Below are positions 1 through 10,391 of a stretch of DNA of 64,000 bases, in pieces. Under the pieces are notes generated by a model that made no database searches, was not told the DNA's origin, and was given only the letters and a program-made list of their open reading frames with translations. How positions within the stretch are numbered: position 1 is the stretch's first letter; every line of letters starts with the position of its first letter. The DNA is taken from assembly GCA_013146195.2 (NCBI GenBank), contig CM028378.1:11027350-11091349 (forward strand), given 5' to 3'. A program made the position numbers and the translations under genes. Origin of the DNA: Codonopsis lanceolata (taxonomy: Eukaryota > Streptophyta > Magnoliopsida > Asterales > Campanulaceae).

Positions 1-24
1 CCCGATCCGGCCGAGTCATGCCGG

Positions 25-759
25 ATGTTCATCAAAAACCTTCAACCCATTTACCTGGAACACATGCGGTACCTCCCCTGTACCAATTTTAAAGAAATAG
101 TAGAGATAGGAGCCCGTATTGATGATGATATACGGACCGGCCAATTACAAGCCAATACACATCCTACCTCTTTCCGTTACTCTAAAGGAAAGACAGCCGC
201 AGCCACACCCGCACCAACTGTCAATGCGGTAGGAAATGCATCAGCCCCCTTTTCTACCCAAAACTATGGCACTGTTCCATGGTCTTATGAAGCGGACAGG
301 TCTGTCAACACAGTCGGAGGGAATCGTGGCCCAAACAGAAATTTCAGAAATCAAAACCGGCATTATGATGAACTGCAAGCCTCTCAGTCAGTAATTTTGT
401 GGGGGCTAATGGCTCAGGGAGTGTTGAAGCCTTTGGAAAACTATAGGCCACCGAACCCCCTGCCTGACAACTGGAACCATGCCCAGTACTGCGAGTATCA
501 TCGTTACAGTGGTCACCACACCGACAGATGCTACACACTCAAAAATGCTATCCAGGATTTGATAGATGATAAGGTGATTGAAAAACCTCCTCCCAGACCA
601 AATATAGTCAATAACCCTCTACCTCAAATCAACATGATTGAGGTTGATGACAGCTTCCTGGGTATGATAGGCAGAGGTACTGATCACGAAAAGCTCCCTG
701 CTGAGTTTGAGCCTATAAGCCACTGCAGAACTAGTATACTACGACCGGCCCGCTTTTGA
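25..759 (+). pseudogene. gag: gag polyprotein fragment, Ty3/gypsy
   Basis: A 244-residue open stretch corresponds to the C-terminal part of a plant Ty3/gypsy Gag. The capsid-like portion (residues 1-50) is followed by a low-complexity linker. Residues about 157-170 carry the metal-knuckle-like CEYHRYSGHHTDRC, followed by the helix TLKNAIQDLID typical of this Gag class. Gag would form the virus-like particle and bind element RNA. The frame is open upstream of the listed Met to the window edge, so the Met is probably internal and the true start lies outside. The protein ends at a stop after an ARF-COOH end, where protease should follow, so pro is missing or destroyed. Confidence 0.8.
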
Positions 760-794
760 CGCCCGCAGATCTGGTGGACTACTTTGGATATATA

Positions 795-924
795 ACCCCT
801 ATTCCTTTCCCTAGTCTTACGGATTTGGTCATCTACCAATCCGCTCCCTAAAATTGAGTACCCCTATTCCTTTCCCTAGCCTTACGGATTTGGTCATCTA
901 CCAATCCGCTCCCTACAATTGAGG
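795..924 (+). repeat. 65-bp direct tandem duplication
   Basis: Two adjacent 65-bp units (795-859 and 860-924) begin ACCCCTATTCCTTTCCCTAG and end CCCTAMAATTGAG. They differ at only a few positions, for example TCTTAC versus CCTTAC. The duplication lies between the gag remnant and the RT remnant, where protease would be. About 200 bp of AT-rich sequence with no recognisable coding content follows. Confidence 0.85.
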
Positions 925-1130
925 ATCTCAAACCCCAGGTCCTCAATAATGTAATAAACCCTGTACGTTGTGCTTTTAATAATAATCTAAATGTCTTTGC
1001 TTATTTCTTAGTTGCACCTGCATTAAAAGACACATTAAGTAATTAAAATAATGAGTCATTTAAAAGGACCCAAAAGATAAAAATTTTGCTTGAGCTTGTA
1101 AAGTCAGTAGAGCCAGAGACATCATCAACA

Positions 1131-1857
1131 ACAACTGAGGACTGATCCACCATCAATCTGGGGCTGGACAAGGAAATCAAAAGAAGTCAAAATCGGCAAC
1201 TCCCTGCAAGGTTCTAAAAAGAACACCACCCATGGATCCTTTCAAAGAGCTCGTGGACACGCTTACTTGGTCCTATGAAGATGTGTCGAGGGTAGACCCA
1301 GCCATAGTCAAACACCGGACCCTCATATGTCCGGATGCTCAGCCAATCAGACAAAAGCTCCACCGCATCAAGCCAGAATAGTCACTACAAGTTGAAAAAA
1401 AAGAGAAAGCATGAAACAGCCACACGTCAACTTCATTCGGGTAAAAAAAAAAAAAGTAAAAAAAAAAAGAAGAAAAAAAAAGAGAGTAAAAAAAAAAAAA
1501 AAAAACCCGATCTGGCTGTCCAAAATAGTGACCATTCCCAAATCCAACAACAGCATTCTGAGCTATAGTCAAATCAAAGGCAGCAGGAGACCAAGAAAAG
1601 ACATCATTCACCACCCCTTGGGGGACCTACTGCTATCATGTCATACCGTCTGGGCTAAAAATGCTGGGGGATACTTATCAAAGGTTGCTACCCCTCTCTT
1701 CCACGATGTGCTGTATGTTGTCAAAAAGATCCAGTCAGGAGATGCCAAGCCAGAAAAAGAAAAGACCTTGTTCAGCCCTCCAATTTCAACGAGTTCAAGA
1801 GGTATTATGCTCGATCCATTCTATTCAACAAGTGCTTCCCTCTCCAGCCCGCTAGGT
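1131..1857 (+). pseudogene. pol: Collapsed pol: RT pieces joined to integrase C-terminal tail
   Basis: Conceptual translation, with frame changes, shows an RT-upstream block (INLGL, then LTWSYEDVSRVDPAIVKH at about 1265-1320) and PIRQKLHRIKPE before the RT palm. PIWLSKIVTIPK follows at about 1506-1545, then KTSFTTPWGTYCYHV and GLKNAGDTYQR (about 1600-1685). The catalytic YxDD block is not found, and all RNase H and most of integrase are missing. A short NEFKRYYA tail (about 1790-1812) matches the usual integrase C-terminus. A 1441-1505 run of near-pure A interrupts the RT, replacing sequence with a lysine-rich stretch. This copy cannot encode pol. Confidence 0.75.
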
Positions 1858-3480
1858 TGAAAACCCGAAAGGGCGGCCTAGGCAAAAGTTAGGGCATTCA
1901 AAAAAAAAATAATAAAAAAAATGATGAAAAAAATAAAAAGGAGAAATAAGGGCTCGCTAGGCTGAAAACCCGAAAGGGCAGCTTAGGCAAAAATTAGAGC
2001 AAATAAAAAAGATGATGAAAAATACAAAAAAAAAAAAAAAAAAACAACAAATCAAAACGAAAAATAAAAATAAAAAAAAAATAATAATAAGGAGAATAAG
2101 GAGAGGGAAGGCACTCTTTGAAACCTCGACATCTTACCTCCGGTCTTCAGCATGCAAGGGGGCTCGACTGACAGAAAAGAAGAAGAAAAACCACGACAGG
2201 AAAGCTCACAATAATACACTAAAATATAATATTACGGGTCCTAAGGTGCAACTTAGGAATAATTGCTAAAGAAGTTTAGGTTATACATTAATTGCATGTA
2301 CATATCTATCATTGCCTGTACCCCCCCTTTGTTTCCCCCAAAACTATCCTTCATTTGCAGCTTAAGCCCCAGAGTAGTCCATCAATGTCTGTGGCGTCCG
2401 CCCGGCCGGTCCCATATACTTTTTCTGCAAGGCACAGAAAAAGCTCAGTCTCATCAAAATGAGAAGCACCAGAAGTATCCTCGCCCTATTCATCATCTGC
2501 GTTGCCATTGTCCTGAAACAGCCTGACGACTTGGATCCCGATCATTCACGGCTGCCCTGTCTGATTACAAAGGAAAATGCAGGAGTTGTGAGAATAGCCT
2601 TATGCCAAATATAGCCCTGCAACAAATATATGGCCAAGGAGGTGATTGTCTTTTCCTCTCCCCACATACCACAAAAAAAAAAAAAAAAAAGAGAAGCCCG
2701 CTCGAGCCCGAAGGTATACCCCTTTAAAACTCATTTCTGAGATACAACGTGCCATCACCCTTAGATACCGGTATAGCTTTACTTTGTGCGTGTGTCTTGA
2801 GTCTGCATGTGTTTATAAATTTTGCATCATATAAAATTAGACTGCATTGTAAATATTTGTACATGTTTTCAAAAAAAAAAAACAAAAACAAAACAAACAA
2901 AAAAAAGTATCATTCTTTACGTAAATACACACTTGCCATTTTTTTAAATATATATATATATATACATGAACAAAATTTACATGTAAATAAACATTTGATT
3001 TCATTAAAAAATTTTTTTTGTATATATTGTACATATATACCATATTCTTTTACATTCCTCCAATAAAAAAAGAAAATAAAACAGAAAATAAAAAAATCGG
3101 GAGAGGGGAAGATGTATGTACAAGAAGAGAAAATTTTTCAGGTACATGCAACAAGGAAAATGCGGCGGCAGAAGAAGAAATTTTCGACTGAAGCTAGAAA
3201 ATGGAGCAAAAAGAAAACAACAGCAAAGAAAATATGACATCAGCTGATACCAAAAGATGCTACAGCAAGAAAAAAAGGGAGCTTCTGGCCAAGGTTAGAA
3301 GGAATAACAAGAACAAATGCAGCAGCATCAAGAAAATTTTCCAGCTAAAGCCGAAAACAAAGTGGGACAAGGGAAAAGACTTTCCAGCGAAGGCCGGAAC
3401 AGTGATAAAAAGAAAAATCCCCAGCAGATCAAAAAAAAAATCAAAAGAAAGAAAAGAAAAAAAAAGCAAGAATAAAATCC
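1838..3480 (+). other. Post-pol non-coding region of copy A with antisense-gene remnants
   Basis: The block GAAAACCCGAAAGGGC occurs twice (about 1860-1880 and 1960-1980), separated by A-rich sequence, and recurs twice in copy B (about 11405 and 11495). Sequence to about 2480 aligns with B 11399-11930, so on the minus strand 2370-2480 is a leftover of the 3' end of the DUF7745-like antisense gene. From about 2690 to 2870 it aligns with B 14000-14170 and C 37765-37940. From 2950 to 3065 there are pieces resembling the long first intron of the antisense PMD gene. The rest is A-rich and I see no intact gene. Confidence 0.6.
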
Positions 3481-3499
3481 CCAGCATCAGGCCGAACTA

Positions 3500-3560
3500 C
3501 GTTTGGTCTGATTCCTTGAAAAAAGGATACGTAGGCAGCCTACATTAGTAGGTCCGACCA
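3500..3560 (+). other. Conserved stem-loop block (first copy in element A)
   Basis: The block reads GAACTACGTTTGGTCTGATT, then TACGTAGGCAG, then the hairpin CCTACATTAGTAGG (3539-3552; five-base stem, ATTA loop), then a GACCATCA end. It recurs about 870 bp downstream and in copies B and C, always upstream of the polypurine tract. It may act in RNA packaging, 3' processing or plus-strand priming; function is unknown. Confidence 0.6.
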
Positions 3561-3735
3561 TCACAATCATAAAATTAAAAAAAGAATAAATTCCCCAGCA
3601 AGAGTGGCAAAAATGTCAGAATCAGCCGAATCAACCACCCCAAAAGGTAAGTCAGTCTGCAGATTCCTACCCTGACTCTAGAATAATTTCCTTTTTAGGA
3701 AAATTTGAAAAAAAAATTTGCTTTGTTTTTCAAAA

Positions 3736-3850
3736 ACAAAAAAAGAGGAATATTTCAAAAACACAAAAAAAAGAGGAATATTTCAAAAACACAAAAAAAG
3801 AGGAATATTTAAAAAAAAAAGAGGAATATTTGAAAAAAAAAAAAAAGAGG
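3736..3850 (+). repeat. A-rich minisatellite with GAGGAATATTT core
   Basis: Four to five degenerate units of about 25-35 bp contain AAAGAGGAATATTTCAAAAA. Equivalent arrays occur in copy B (18430-18545, core GATGAATATTTC) and copy C (41735-41833), at the same position between the antisense gene and the polypurine tract. Unit number and core differ between copies, as expected from slippage. Confidence 0.8.
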
Positions 3851-3913
3851 AAGGAAAAAGAATATTTTCCACTTCACAATTTTCGAAAATACTTGAAGAA
3901 TGATCAATTCGCC

Positions 3914-4262
3914 GTGCTCGGCGACGGATCTTTAGTCAAGCACAATTTTCTGATATTTGAAAATTTTCGGGTTATGTCTGGAAACAAGACAGCGATCAAG
4001 GCCCATACATACCTAGAAAATTTTTCTTAACACATTTCAACTACAAGGTATTGACCGGTTGAAATTGTGGTAACAGAAAAGCAATTTGCAGTGCTCGGCA
4101 ACGGATCTTTAGTCAAACACAATTTTCTGATATTTGAAAGTTTTCGGTTATGTCCGGAAACAAGACAAATATCAAGGCCGGACATAATTAGAAAATTTTT
4201 CTTAACACGTTTCAACTACAAGGTATTGACCGGTTGAAAGGTGGTAACAGAAAAACATTCAA
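3914..4262 (+). repeat. 177-bp tandem duplication unique to copy A
   Basis: GTGCTCGGCGACGGATCTTT begins at 3914 and a near-identical unit begins at 4091. Each unit continues through a TTGACCGGTTGAAA segment. Copies B and C have one unit here, so the duplication happened after the copies separated. Confidence 0.8.
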
Positions 4263-4363
4263 ATCTTCATACCGTATTTGACAACGGTTTCGGACCGGAA
4301 GGATACGGCTTTTTCGAAAACACAAGAATCTTTTTCCGTTGTAGTTTAAGGTTTTGGCCTGAA

Positions 4364-4432
4364 CTACGCTTGGTCTGATTTCCTTTAATAAGGAATACGT
4401 AGGCAGCCTACATTAGTAGGTTCGACCATTAG
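4364..4432 (+). other. Conserved stem-loop block (second copy in element A)
   Basis: Second occurrence of the TACGTAGGCAG plus CCTACATTAGTAGG hairpin (hairpin at 4407-4420), about 230 bp upstream of the 3' LTR. Confidence 0.6.
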
Positions 4433-4862
4433 AGCACAATAAATTCACATCTGCTTAAAAACTTCGATAATTTTTTTTATAACTGACTAAAAATGTCTAG
4501 GTTATAGAGTTTGGATAGCATGTCACCACCTGCATTATAATCGCTACCAATTGCATTCTCCTGTTCTTAAATGAACGAAATTGGAGAGTCTTTGTTAATC
4601 AACGATGTTCGCCTACTCAATGGTTACCCAGAAAGGTTACAGTAAACTCCATCGTTGAGGGGCTCAGAGACACCCCAATTTCGTACTGCACTCGGTATGT
4701 GACCGACATAAAATATCAAGAACTGTTAAAACTTAACGAATGTCAAGTTGCAGAAGTCAAAAATGCGAAAGGAAAAGCAGGATGCGCGAAACAGCGAACT
4801 GCAGGGGGGGAAAGTGTCAAATTTTCAAACTTTAAAAGGCACTTGGTGCCACCTAAGAGAAG

Positions 4863-4879
4863 CTTGGTGCCGCACCAAG
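4863..4879 (+). promoter_or_regulatory. LTR palindrome CTTGGTGCCGCACCAAG
   Basis: A perfect 17-bp palindrome about 140 bp upstream of the LTR TATA box, preceded by TTGGTGCCACC and AAGCTT and followed by a partial copy (4881-4903). The same module recurs in the copy C LTR and in the internal promoter of copies B and C. It is a candidate regulator-binding site; no factor is known to me. Confidence 0.5.
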
Positions 4880-5014
4880 CATGGCTTGGCCGCACCAAGC
4901 ATGCTTCCTGTTCACTCTCTCACAAAGAAATGGTACAAACTCTAAAGCGCAAGGTACAAGCGGCCAATGCACGGAGAGAAATCAACAAATTCCCACTGCG
5001 TCCTCAAGCTCCAG

Positions 5015-5022
5015 TATAAATA
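5015..5022 (+). promoter_or_regulatory. LTR TATA box (copy A)
   Basis: TATAAATA in the context CCAGTATAAATAGAGAC. Equivalent positions in the other LTRs carry TATAAATA (B, 19621-19628) and TATAAAAG (C, 42869-42876). Transcription would start about 30 bp downstream. Confidence 0.7.
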
Positions 5023-5269
5023 GAGACCCCCGGCCTCTCATTTTGTTCGTTCAATTTACGCGAAGTTTTTATCGCAGCGAAGCTCTGCTTCTGCGATCCT
5101 TCGATACATTTAGTACGAGAGGTGCGAGATAGGTGAGTGGAAACCCTTAAAATCTCCAAACCCCATCCAAACTCTGCCAAATCAAAAACTCATAGGTTAT
5201 AAGTGATCCCTAGCCTAGTTGTTAGGTATCCACCTTAAAACCCCAAATTCAAAAATCCCAAAATAAGCC

Positions 5270-5288
5270 GTTACTCTGCCCGAGTAAC
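5270..5288 (+). other. Leader hairpin GTTACTCTGCCCGAGTAAC
   Basis: A seven-base-pair stem around a TGCCC loop in the predicted transcribed part of the LTR. A second weaker copy (GTCACTCTGCCCGAGTTGAC) follows about 85 bp later. The pair is also present in the LTRs of B (19871-19889, last stem base changed) and C (43121-43139). Confidence 0.6.
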
Positions 5289-6504
5289 GAGCTAAAAAAA
5301 TCAAAACTTAAGTCTAGGTTCCGCCCAACTGAAAAGGCCAAAACCAACCCAAATAAAGCTGTCACTCTGCCCGAGTTGACAAGCCCAAACCTCAAAATAT
5401 CAATCAAATCAAGCAGCAATCCAGTTCAATTCCAATTCAATTCAATTCAAAACAAAAAAAGACTCCCTCTCCCGAGGAGGACAGAGCGAGCACACCACCG
5501 CTCTAAAAGGTAATACCTTTAAGAGCGTATTTTATTTCATTTGTATTTTTTCCTTTTATTTATTTTCAAGAAAGTTGTATTTTAAATCCGGCACAATGTA
5601 GCCAATATAAGCCGTTGTGCTGCCCGGATTAGATTAGAAAATATTATGTAAAAGAGCCATTATAATGGCCAAATATTCTTAAATGTGTTTGTAATTATTG
5701 GAAGGAGGCGGCTGCGAGTCCGTAAATAATGTAGCCACGAATGTATCTGTTTAATTTTCCCTTGTCAAAATAAGACCTTATTTATTTGCTAGATTAATAT
5801 AACAATGAGCATACTTCAGCCAAAAACGTTTTGAGACCGAAAGGGCGAGTTGGGTGCCTAGCACCTTCCCAACTCGTAACTTAGCCCCCGAACCCGCTTT
5901 CTAAAATCTCTGGTTTTCTTTTCTGGTTTTCCTTTATTTTTGCCTTAAAATAAAGGTGGCGACTCTAAAAACTTTCAGATCCAGTGGGGCCTCGCAACAT
6001 TCCCTCTTTGCACTTTCCTCGTTTCTCCCAAAAAGGGAAATACGGGAATGGAGGGGTGATGTATTCCCATATCCCGGTATCCCTAAACAAGGGATAACTT
6101 GATGCGGGAAACCCATAGCTCCATAGCGATCCTGTTGGGCCATAAGGCTATTTTAATAAATCCATAAGTGGGGCGCCGCAATATCTTTTCTTGCACTTCT
6201 CTATTTTCCCTCGAAGATAAAAGGGAAAATGAGAATGGAAAGGTAATGCATTCCCATATCTGTTATCCCGAAATAAGGGATAACCTGACATGAGGAAACC
6301 TTTAGTTCCCATTTTGGATACAAAATCCACTCAAGGCAACCGAGGCACATTCCAACGTGCTAATATAGACAGCACTCCTCTCGCACTTTGGATTTCGTCT
6401 TCCCCTAAACAAGGGAGGGTGGAACGAGAGCAGTGGTGTCCCGCATCCGCACGTACGCGTACCCCTATCCAAGGGCGCGCGGGTCGCACCCCGGGAACCT
6501 CACA

Positions 6505-6985
6505 GCAGCCCGATTAGCCACTGAAGTATAAAACTAGGGTAATGTACTGAACATATATAAATCTAACATAAGAACCAACAATCTCCTCCTATTTATATCT
6601 GGTCATCATTACTACAAATGAGGGCTATAACCGACTATGTGATAGATAATAGCATGTCTAAGAGATTTATATATATATATATATTGGAGGAAGACATACC
6701 TCTATCAATCAGAAGAGCACCTCAAGTGTAAGGACTAATCTAAGTGCATATAAAAATAAGGAAATCATAGAATAGCACACAGATCAGTAGCAAAAGTAGT
6801 TCAAATATAAATTTAAACTGAGTGTTTAAATTCTGAGCAGATATAGAAAATGAAATAACAAGAATTTAAACAAGACAATTTTGAAAATCAGTTAATCTTC
6901 TATATTATAACCAAGATGTTTACATGTTACAGAGTTTTCAAAAGATAAGATAGGTACAAAGGTAAGGGGAGGAAAAGATACAAAT
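6505..6985. other. AT-rich junction between copy A and the env-like gene
   Basis: This lies between the end of the copy A LTR and the 3' end of the minus-strand env-like ORF. It holds an AT microsatellite (about 6668-6686) and no ORF. It may be the 3' untranslated part of the SIRE-type element, but I cannot identify its polypurine tract or LTR here. Confidence 0.4.
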
Positions 6986-9900
6986 CTACCAAGGTCTTTT
7001 CCCTATGCCTTTGTCTGCAGCTTCCTTTTCCCTTCGTTCTCTCTCTAGCTCTTCCTTTCTACGTTCGTACTCGTCATCGGCATCAGTAGGAGGTCTGGTG
7101 GAACGAGAACGGTAGTCGAGTTCTTCACGAAGATGATTGTTCTCTTCCATCAGCATTCGGTTGATAGATCTCATTGCTTCTCCTCCGTGATGGCCAGATC
7201 ACGATCACGATGGGCATTCATGATATTGTGAGCAGAGTCTCGAGCTATGTTGTTGAGCTCTAGAGCAGGAGGGCGGCCATTACCGAGATGGAGAGTGATG
7301 GCATGGAAAAGCTGGTAGAAGAGGGAGGAGCAGATACGTACACATTCGTCTCGTTGAGCTTCAATATTGATCTTGACGTCTGTGAAATCATGGCGTATCT
7401 GTCCAAAGCGAGTCCAGACATCCTCTTGAAACTGTCGAAGAAGAGCTGCAGTATGATCATTTGCTTTTGGACGCAGCAGTGGCTATCTCAGCGGTAGCGG
7501 TAGTTATGCTAGTGAGAGCGCCTAGCCGTTCATATATGGCGTCCAGCCTTGACAAAATTTCGGCATTGGCCGGCTGAGAGGAAGAAGTTACCTGGCCAAC
7601 GTGAAAGGTAGCGGTAGAGGTAGTGGCTTCAGGAGACACTAGCCGGAAGGGCTGTTGGAGTGGAGGAGTGATGGAGTCGGAAGAGGAAGAGTCTTGGGTT
7701 GGTAAGGTGTTGGTAGAGGATGAGATGGTTTGAGGTGGAGGGGGAGGAGGGGTTGGTGGGGAATCCAGCTCCATATCAGTGTTAGAATTTTCACTGAAAT
7801 GGGAGGATTCGGGTAGGGGGTCGGTAGAGAACCAGAAGGAGGGAGCAGGGTAGAAAAGGGATTTTGGTTTGCGAAGGGAAGGTTGAGGAGGTCGTTGGTC
7901 AGGGGTGAAGAGCTCTGCTACTGAGGAAAGTTCAAAGAGGAACTTGGCAGCAGCAGAGTCTATGGGCTTTGTGGGAGGGGTTTGAGTTTGTTGAGGTGTG
8001 GGTGATGAAGTTGGTTGGGATTGATGAGGTGAGGTAGGGGTAGATGGGTCAGGTGAGTAGTTGAATGGTGAAGGAGGAGGAGGAGTGGGTGTTCGGGTTG
8101 GCTCCTCCTGAGTATGAGGCTCCTCCTGAGGGATAGGCTCCTCCGGAGGTGGTGAATTCCTCTGAGTAGATGACTCAGGAGGAATAGGTTGTTGGGTAGG
8201 TGTGGTGGTAGATGGTTGGCTAGTGGTAGAGGGTTGGGCGTTGGTAGTTGGTTGGGTGGTAGTTGGTTTGGTACCGGCAGATCTCCTTTTCTTCCTTAGT
8301 GGCTGAATAGGAGACTCAGCTGCTTCATCGGTAGAGGCAGGAATGTCTGCTGGTGGCTGGTCTTCAAAGGTTTTACGAAGTGTCCTTCGTTTAGGCTTAG
8401 GAGTGGGTGCAGGAGAAGATGAGGGTGGTCGTTTGGCTTGAGTAGAGGGCTGGGAAGAAGAGGTTGGATGAGTATGAAAAGATGGCTGGGCTGGTGAAGG
8501 TGGAGGAATTGGGTTGGCTGGACTCTTGTCTTTTTGGCCTTCCTTCATCTCCTTTCGAATCCACCTAGCCTGCTCCTCTTCAGTGGGCATGGCATCTTCC
8601 GGCCTGGTCTTCTTCTTGCCCTTGGCTTTCTGCCTGGCTCGTAGCAGCTGTTCTTCCTCATCAGCCAGATCCTTGGCCTGTTGATGGATGTTGGAGTCAA
8701 CTTGTTCATTGAACTTTGAACAGGCCTTCTTGAAAGTTTGGCTTGCCGCGTCATGAGCTTCCATATTGAAGCGAGTTACTAAGATCTGCAGAGCTTAGCC
8801 ACTTTGTCAATGGAGGCGGAAGACCTTTCTACGTTCCGCTTGTTCTCATACTCAGAGTATTTACTAAAGAACGAAGCAGTTAGCTACTTCTCCTTGGCCA
8901 CCACTATCAGTTCATCTTCTTTTAAGGAAGAGTTGACTTCCTCATTGTCTCTGAGCAGGGCGTTGATCAGCCTCGCGAAAGGGCGCTTGCAAGTGGGGTT
9001 GTTTTTCACTTTCTCCACCCACTGCTTCAGCTCGTTGAAGATGATGGCACCGTAGTTGAGACAGTTCTGAAGAAATACGGCACTGGTCAGGTTGATCTGT
9101 TGTGCCGTGAACATGTCATGAGCTCCACTCTTGAATAGAAGCCCCTTGTCAATAAGGTGGCTTGTGCAGTAGACGTCCAGTGGGAAGAGATTCCTCAACA
9201 TCTTCCCTTGTGGTTCTCTATAGGTATCAACTCCCCGCATTGTTTCCCAGGCATGTACAGCCTCAACAATGGTCGATTCAAGTGCACCACCGAAGTGCAC
9301 ACCAATGATGGTGGAGATGGTCTTGGCGGTGATAAAGATTGGACGGCCTCTAATCCATCCTCATAGAGCGTTCTTGTTCATTAGCTCCATTCTTTAATAA
9401 AATTCTTCTGCCAGGAGGATGCTATAATCTTTGTCATTGAGGCAGAAGAGTGGAAGAATACCAGAGGCATTCATATCCTCGCATGCCTTGACTCCGGCGG
9501 CAATTGTGCAGACTGACTGTAAGTCAATGCACATCCCAGGTATGTAGAGTTTAGGGTCCAAGGCCACGATGACGCCATGAGAGGCGGAAAACCGATATCC
9601 CTAAGGTTGACGCCCGTACTTGGTGGAATTACGCTGGTCGAACACTTTCCTGTTATCACGCTTGGGTTTTGAAGTTTTTGCCTGAAAGAAATGCAATAAA
9701 AATTAGGGCTTTTCATCTCTAGAACTAAACAACTAGAAATTTCAAGGTTTTCTGAGATTATTGGAAATATTTGAAATAAACACTTGAAACCCTAGAATGT
9801 TTAGAGTATCCAAACCAGAGAAATATATAACATAAGTTTTCCATGAGAATAAACATTGAAAGCATATAAACGACTGTTAGTTTCTAGGTTTTTAAGAACA

Positions 9901-10027
9901 ACAATGGCGAAAACTATTAGAAACTTGAAAGTGACCATTTGAATTCCAAAACAATTTAGGTTATAAAATGAAATGCAAAACAGTAAACGGTAAGTTTCAA
10001 GTAGTAGAGTAGAGAAGAACATACCAT
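6986..10027 (-). pseudogene. Envelope-like accessory gene of a SIRE-type copia element, broken, with 5' intron
   Basis: It lies downstream of and on the same strand as copia RNase H, the position of the SIRE env-like ORF. The predicted ATG (10027-10025) is directly followed by a GTATGT donor. The acceptor TTTCTTTCAG ends at 9682, and coding then runs from 9681. The order is a conserved N-terminal domain (about 9681-8887, with KACEDMNASGILPLFCLNDK, then FGGALESTIVEA, MLRNLFPLDVY and FTAQQINLTSAVFLQN), a 435-residue stretch (8764-7457) with charged helix, long Pro/Ser/Thr-rich middle and C-terminal helix, and a short coiled coil (7174-6986). At least three stop codons interrupt the first exon (about 9601, 9398 and 9365), with another at 8884. 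The N-terminal domain resembles proteins databases call putative plant transposon protein. I see no clear transmembrane segment, so 'envelope' is by position only. Confidence 0.6.
9682..10024 (-). other. Predicted intron separating ATG from the rest of the env-like ORF
   Basis: A 343-bp interval with donor GTATGT immediately after ATG and acceptor TTTCTTTCAG. It is T-rich in the transcribed strand. Removing it joins ATG to GCA in frame with the conserved coding region. Predicted from splice signals only. Confidence 0.55.
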
Positions 10028-10160
10028 TGATGTTTGATGAGAAAAAGAAACAAGAAGATTTGGGAATAATGAAAGCAGTTGCACGGAGAGAGTATGAATA
10101 GAGAGAGAAATATTTTATCAAAGGGGTTCCGTAAAGTTTTGCAAGAGGCGGTTCAAGGTC

Positions 10161-10168
10161 TATTTAAA
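10161..10168 (-). promoter_or_regulatory. Internal TATA-like box for the env-like gene
   Basis: On the minus strand TTTAAATA lies in CGCCTTTAAATAGACC, about 135 bp upstream of the predicted ATG and about 225 bp after the pol stop. A GC-rich GTTCCCGC plus TTTTTGCGC pair (10184-10200), resembling E2F-type sites, sits just upstream. This suggests the gene has its own promoter. Confidence 0.45.
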
Positions 10169-10391
10169 GGCGAGAAAATTTTAGCGCAAAAAGCGGGAAC
10201 TTAGGATATTTTCTAAGTACCAAATTTTATCTTTGACCCCCTTTATTGGTTTAGAAACCTCTTTAATAAAAAAAAGACTAAGTAAAGAAACTAACCTTTA
10301 AGTCTTCCGCTCAAGGGAAACTTACGTCTTCCGGTTAGTCTAAAACTAAGTCTACCGGTATGAAAGAGACATTAATAAAACTTTGAAATTA

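Larger units (their letters stand above)
1..6504 (+). mobile_element. Ty3/gypsy (Tat-like) LTR retrotransposon, copy A, 5' end outside window
   Basis: The order along the plus strand is gag fragment, collapsed pol, post-pol non-coding region, polypurine tract (TTGAGGGG near 4655-4662) and 3' LTR (4664-6504). The 3' half aligns by eye with copies B (11399-21104) and C (37471-44360). Compared with B, copy A has lost almost all of both antisense accessory genes: similarity to B runs to about 2480 (B about 11930) and resumes near 2690 (B about 14000), and the PMD exons are absent. Lineage assignment rests on the gag zinc-finger style, the WSYEDV-type RT start and the downstream antisense-gene family; it is inference without a tree. 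Confidence 0.8.
4664..6504 (+). repeat. 3' LTR of copy A
   Basis: The start is set by comparison with C, whose LTR begins TGTAGACACCCC; here the terminal TG has mutated (CAGAGACACCCC). The end is GGGAACCTCACA at 6504. Length is about 1.84 kb, against 1835 bp in B and 1822 bp in C. A purine-rich ATCGTTGAGGGG tract lies immediately upstream, so this is a 3' LTR. Inside are a palindromic promoter motif (4863-4879), a TATA box (5015-5022), a leader hairpin (5270-5288) and, from about 5990, two to three diverged tandem modules with AAGGGATAACYTGATGCGGG-like blocks. Confidence 0.85.

Noticed and set aside
1335..1860. Lysine-rich ORFs across A-rich sequence, and phenylalanine-rich ORFs on the other strand
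   Set aside because: They are produced by A or A/G tracts; the only real coding signal here is the broken RT/integrase remnant.
3201..3548. 115-codon basic ORF in copy A
   Set aside because: A/G-rich post-pol sequence with no domain; copies B and C have no equivalent ORF.
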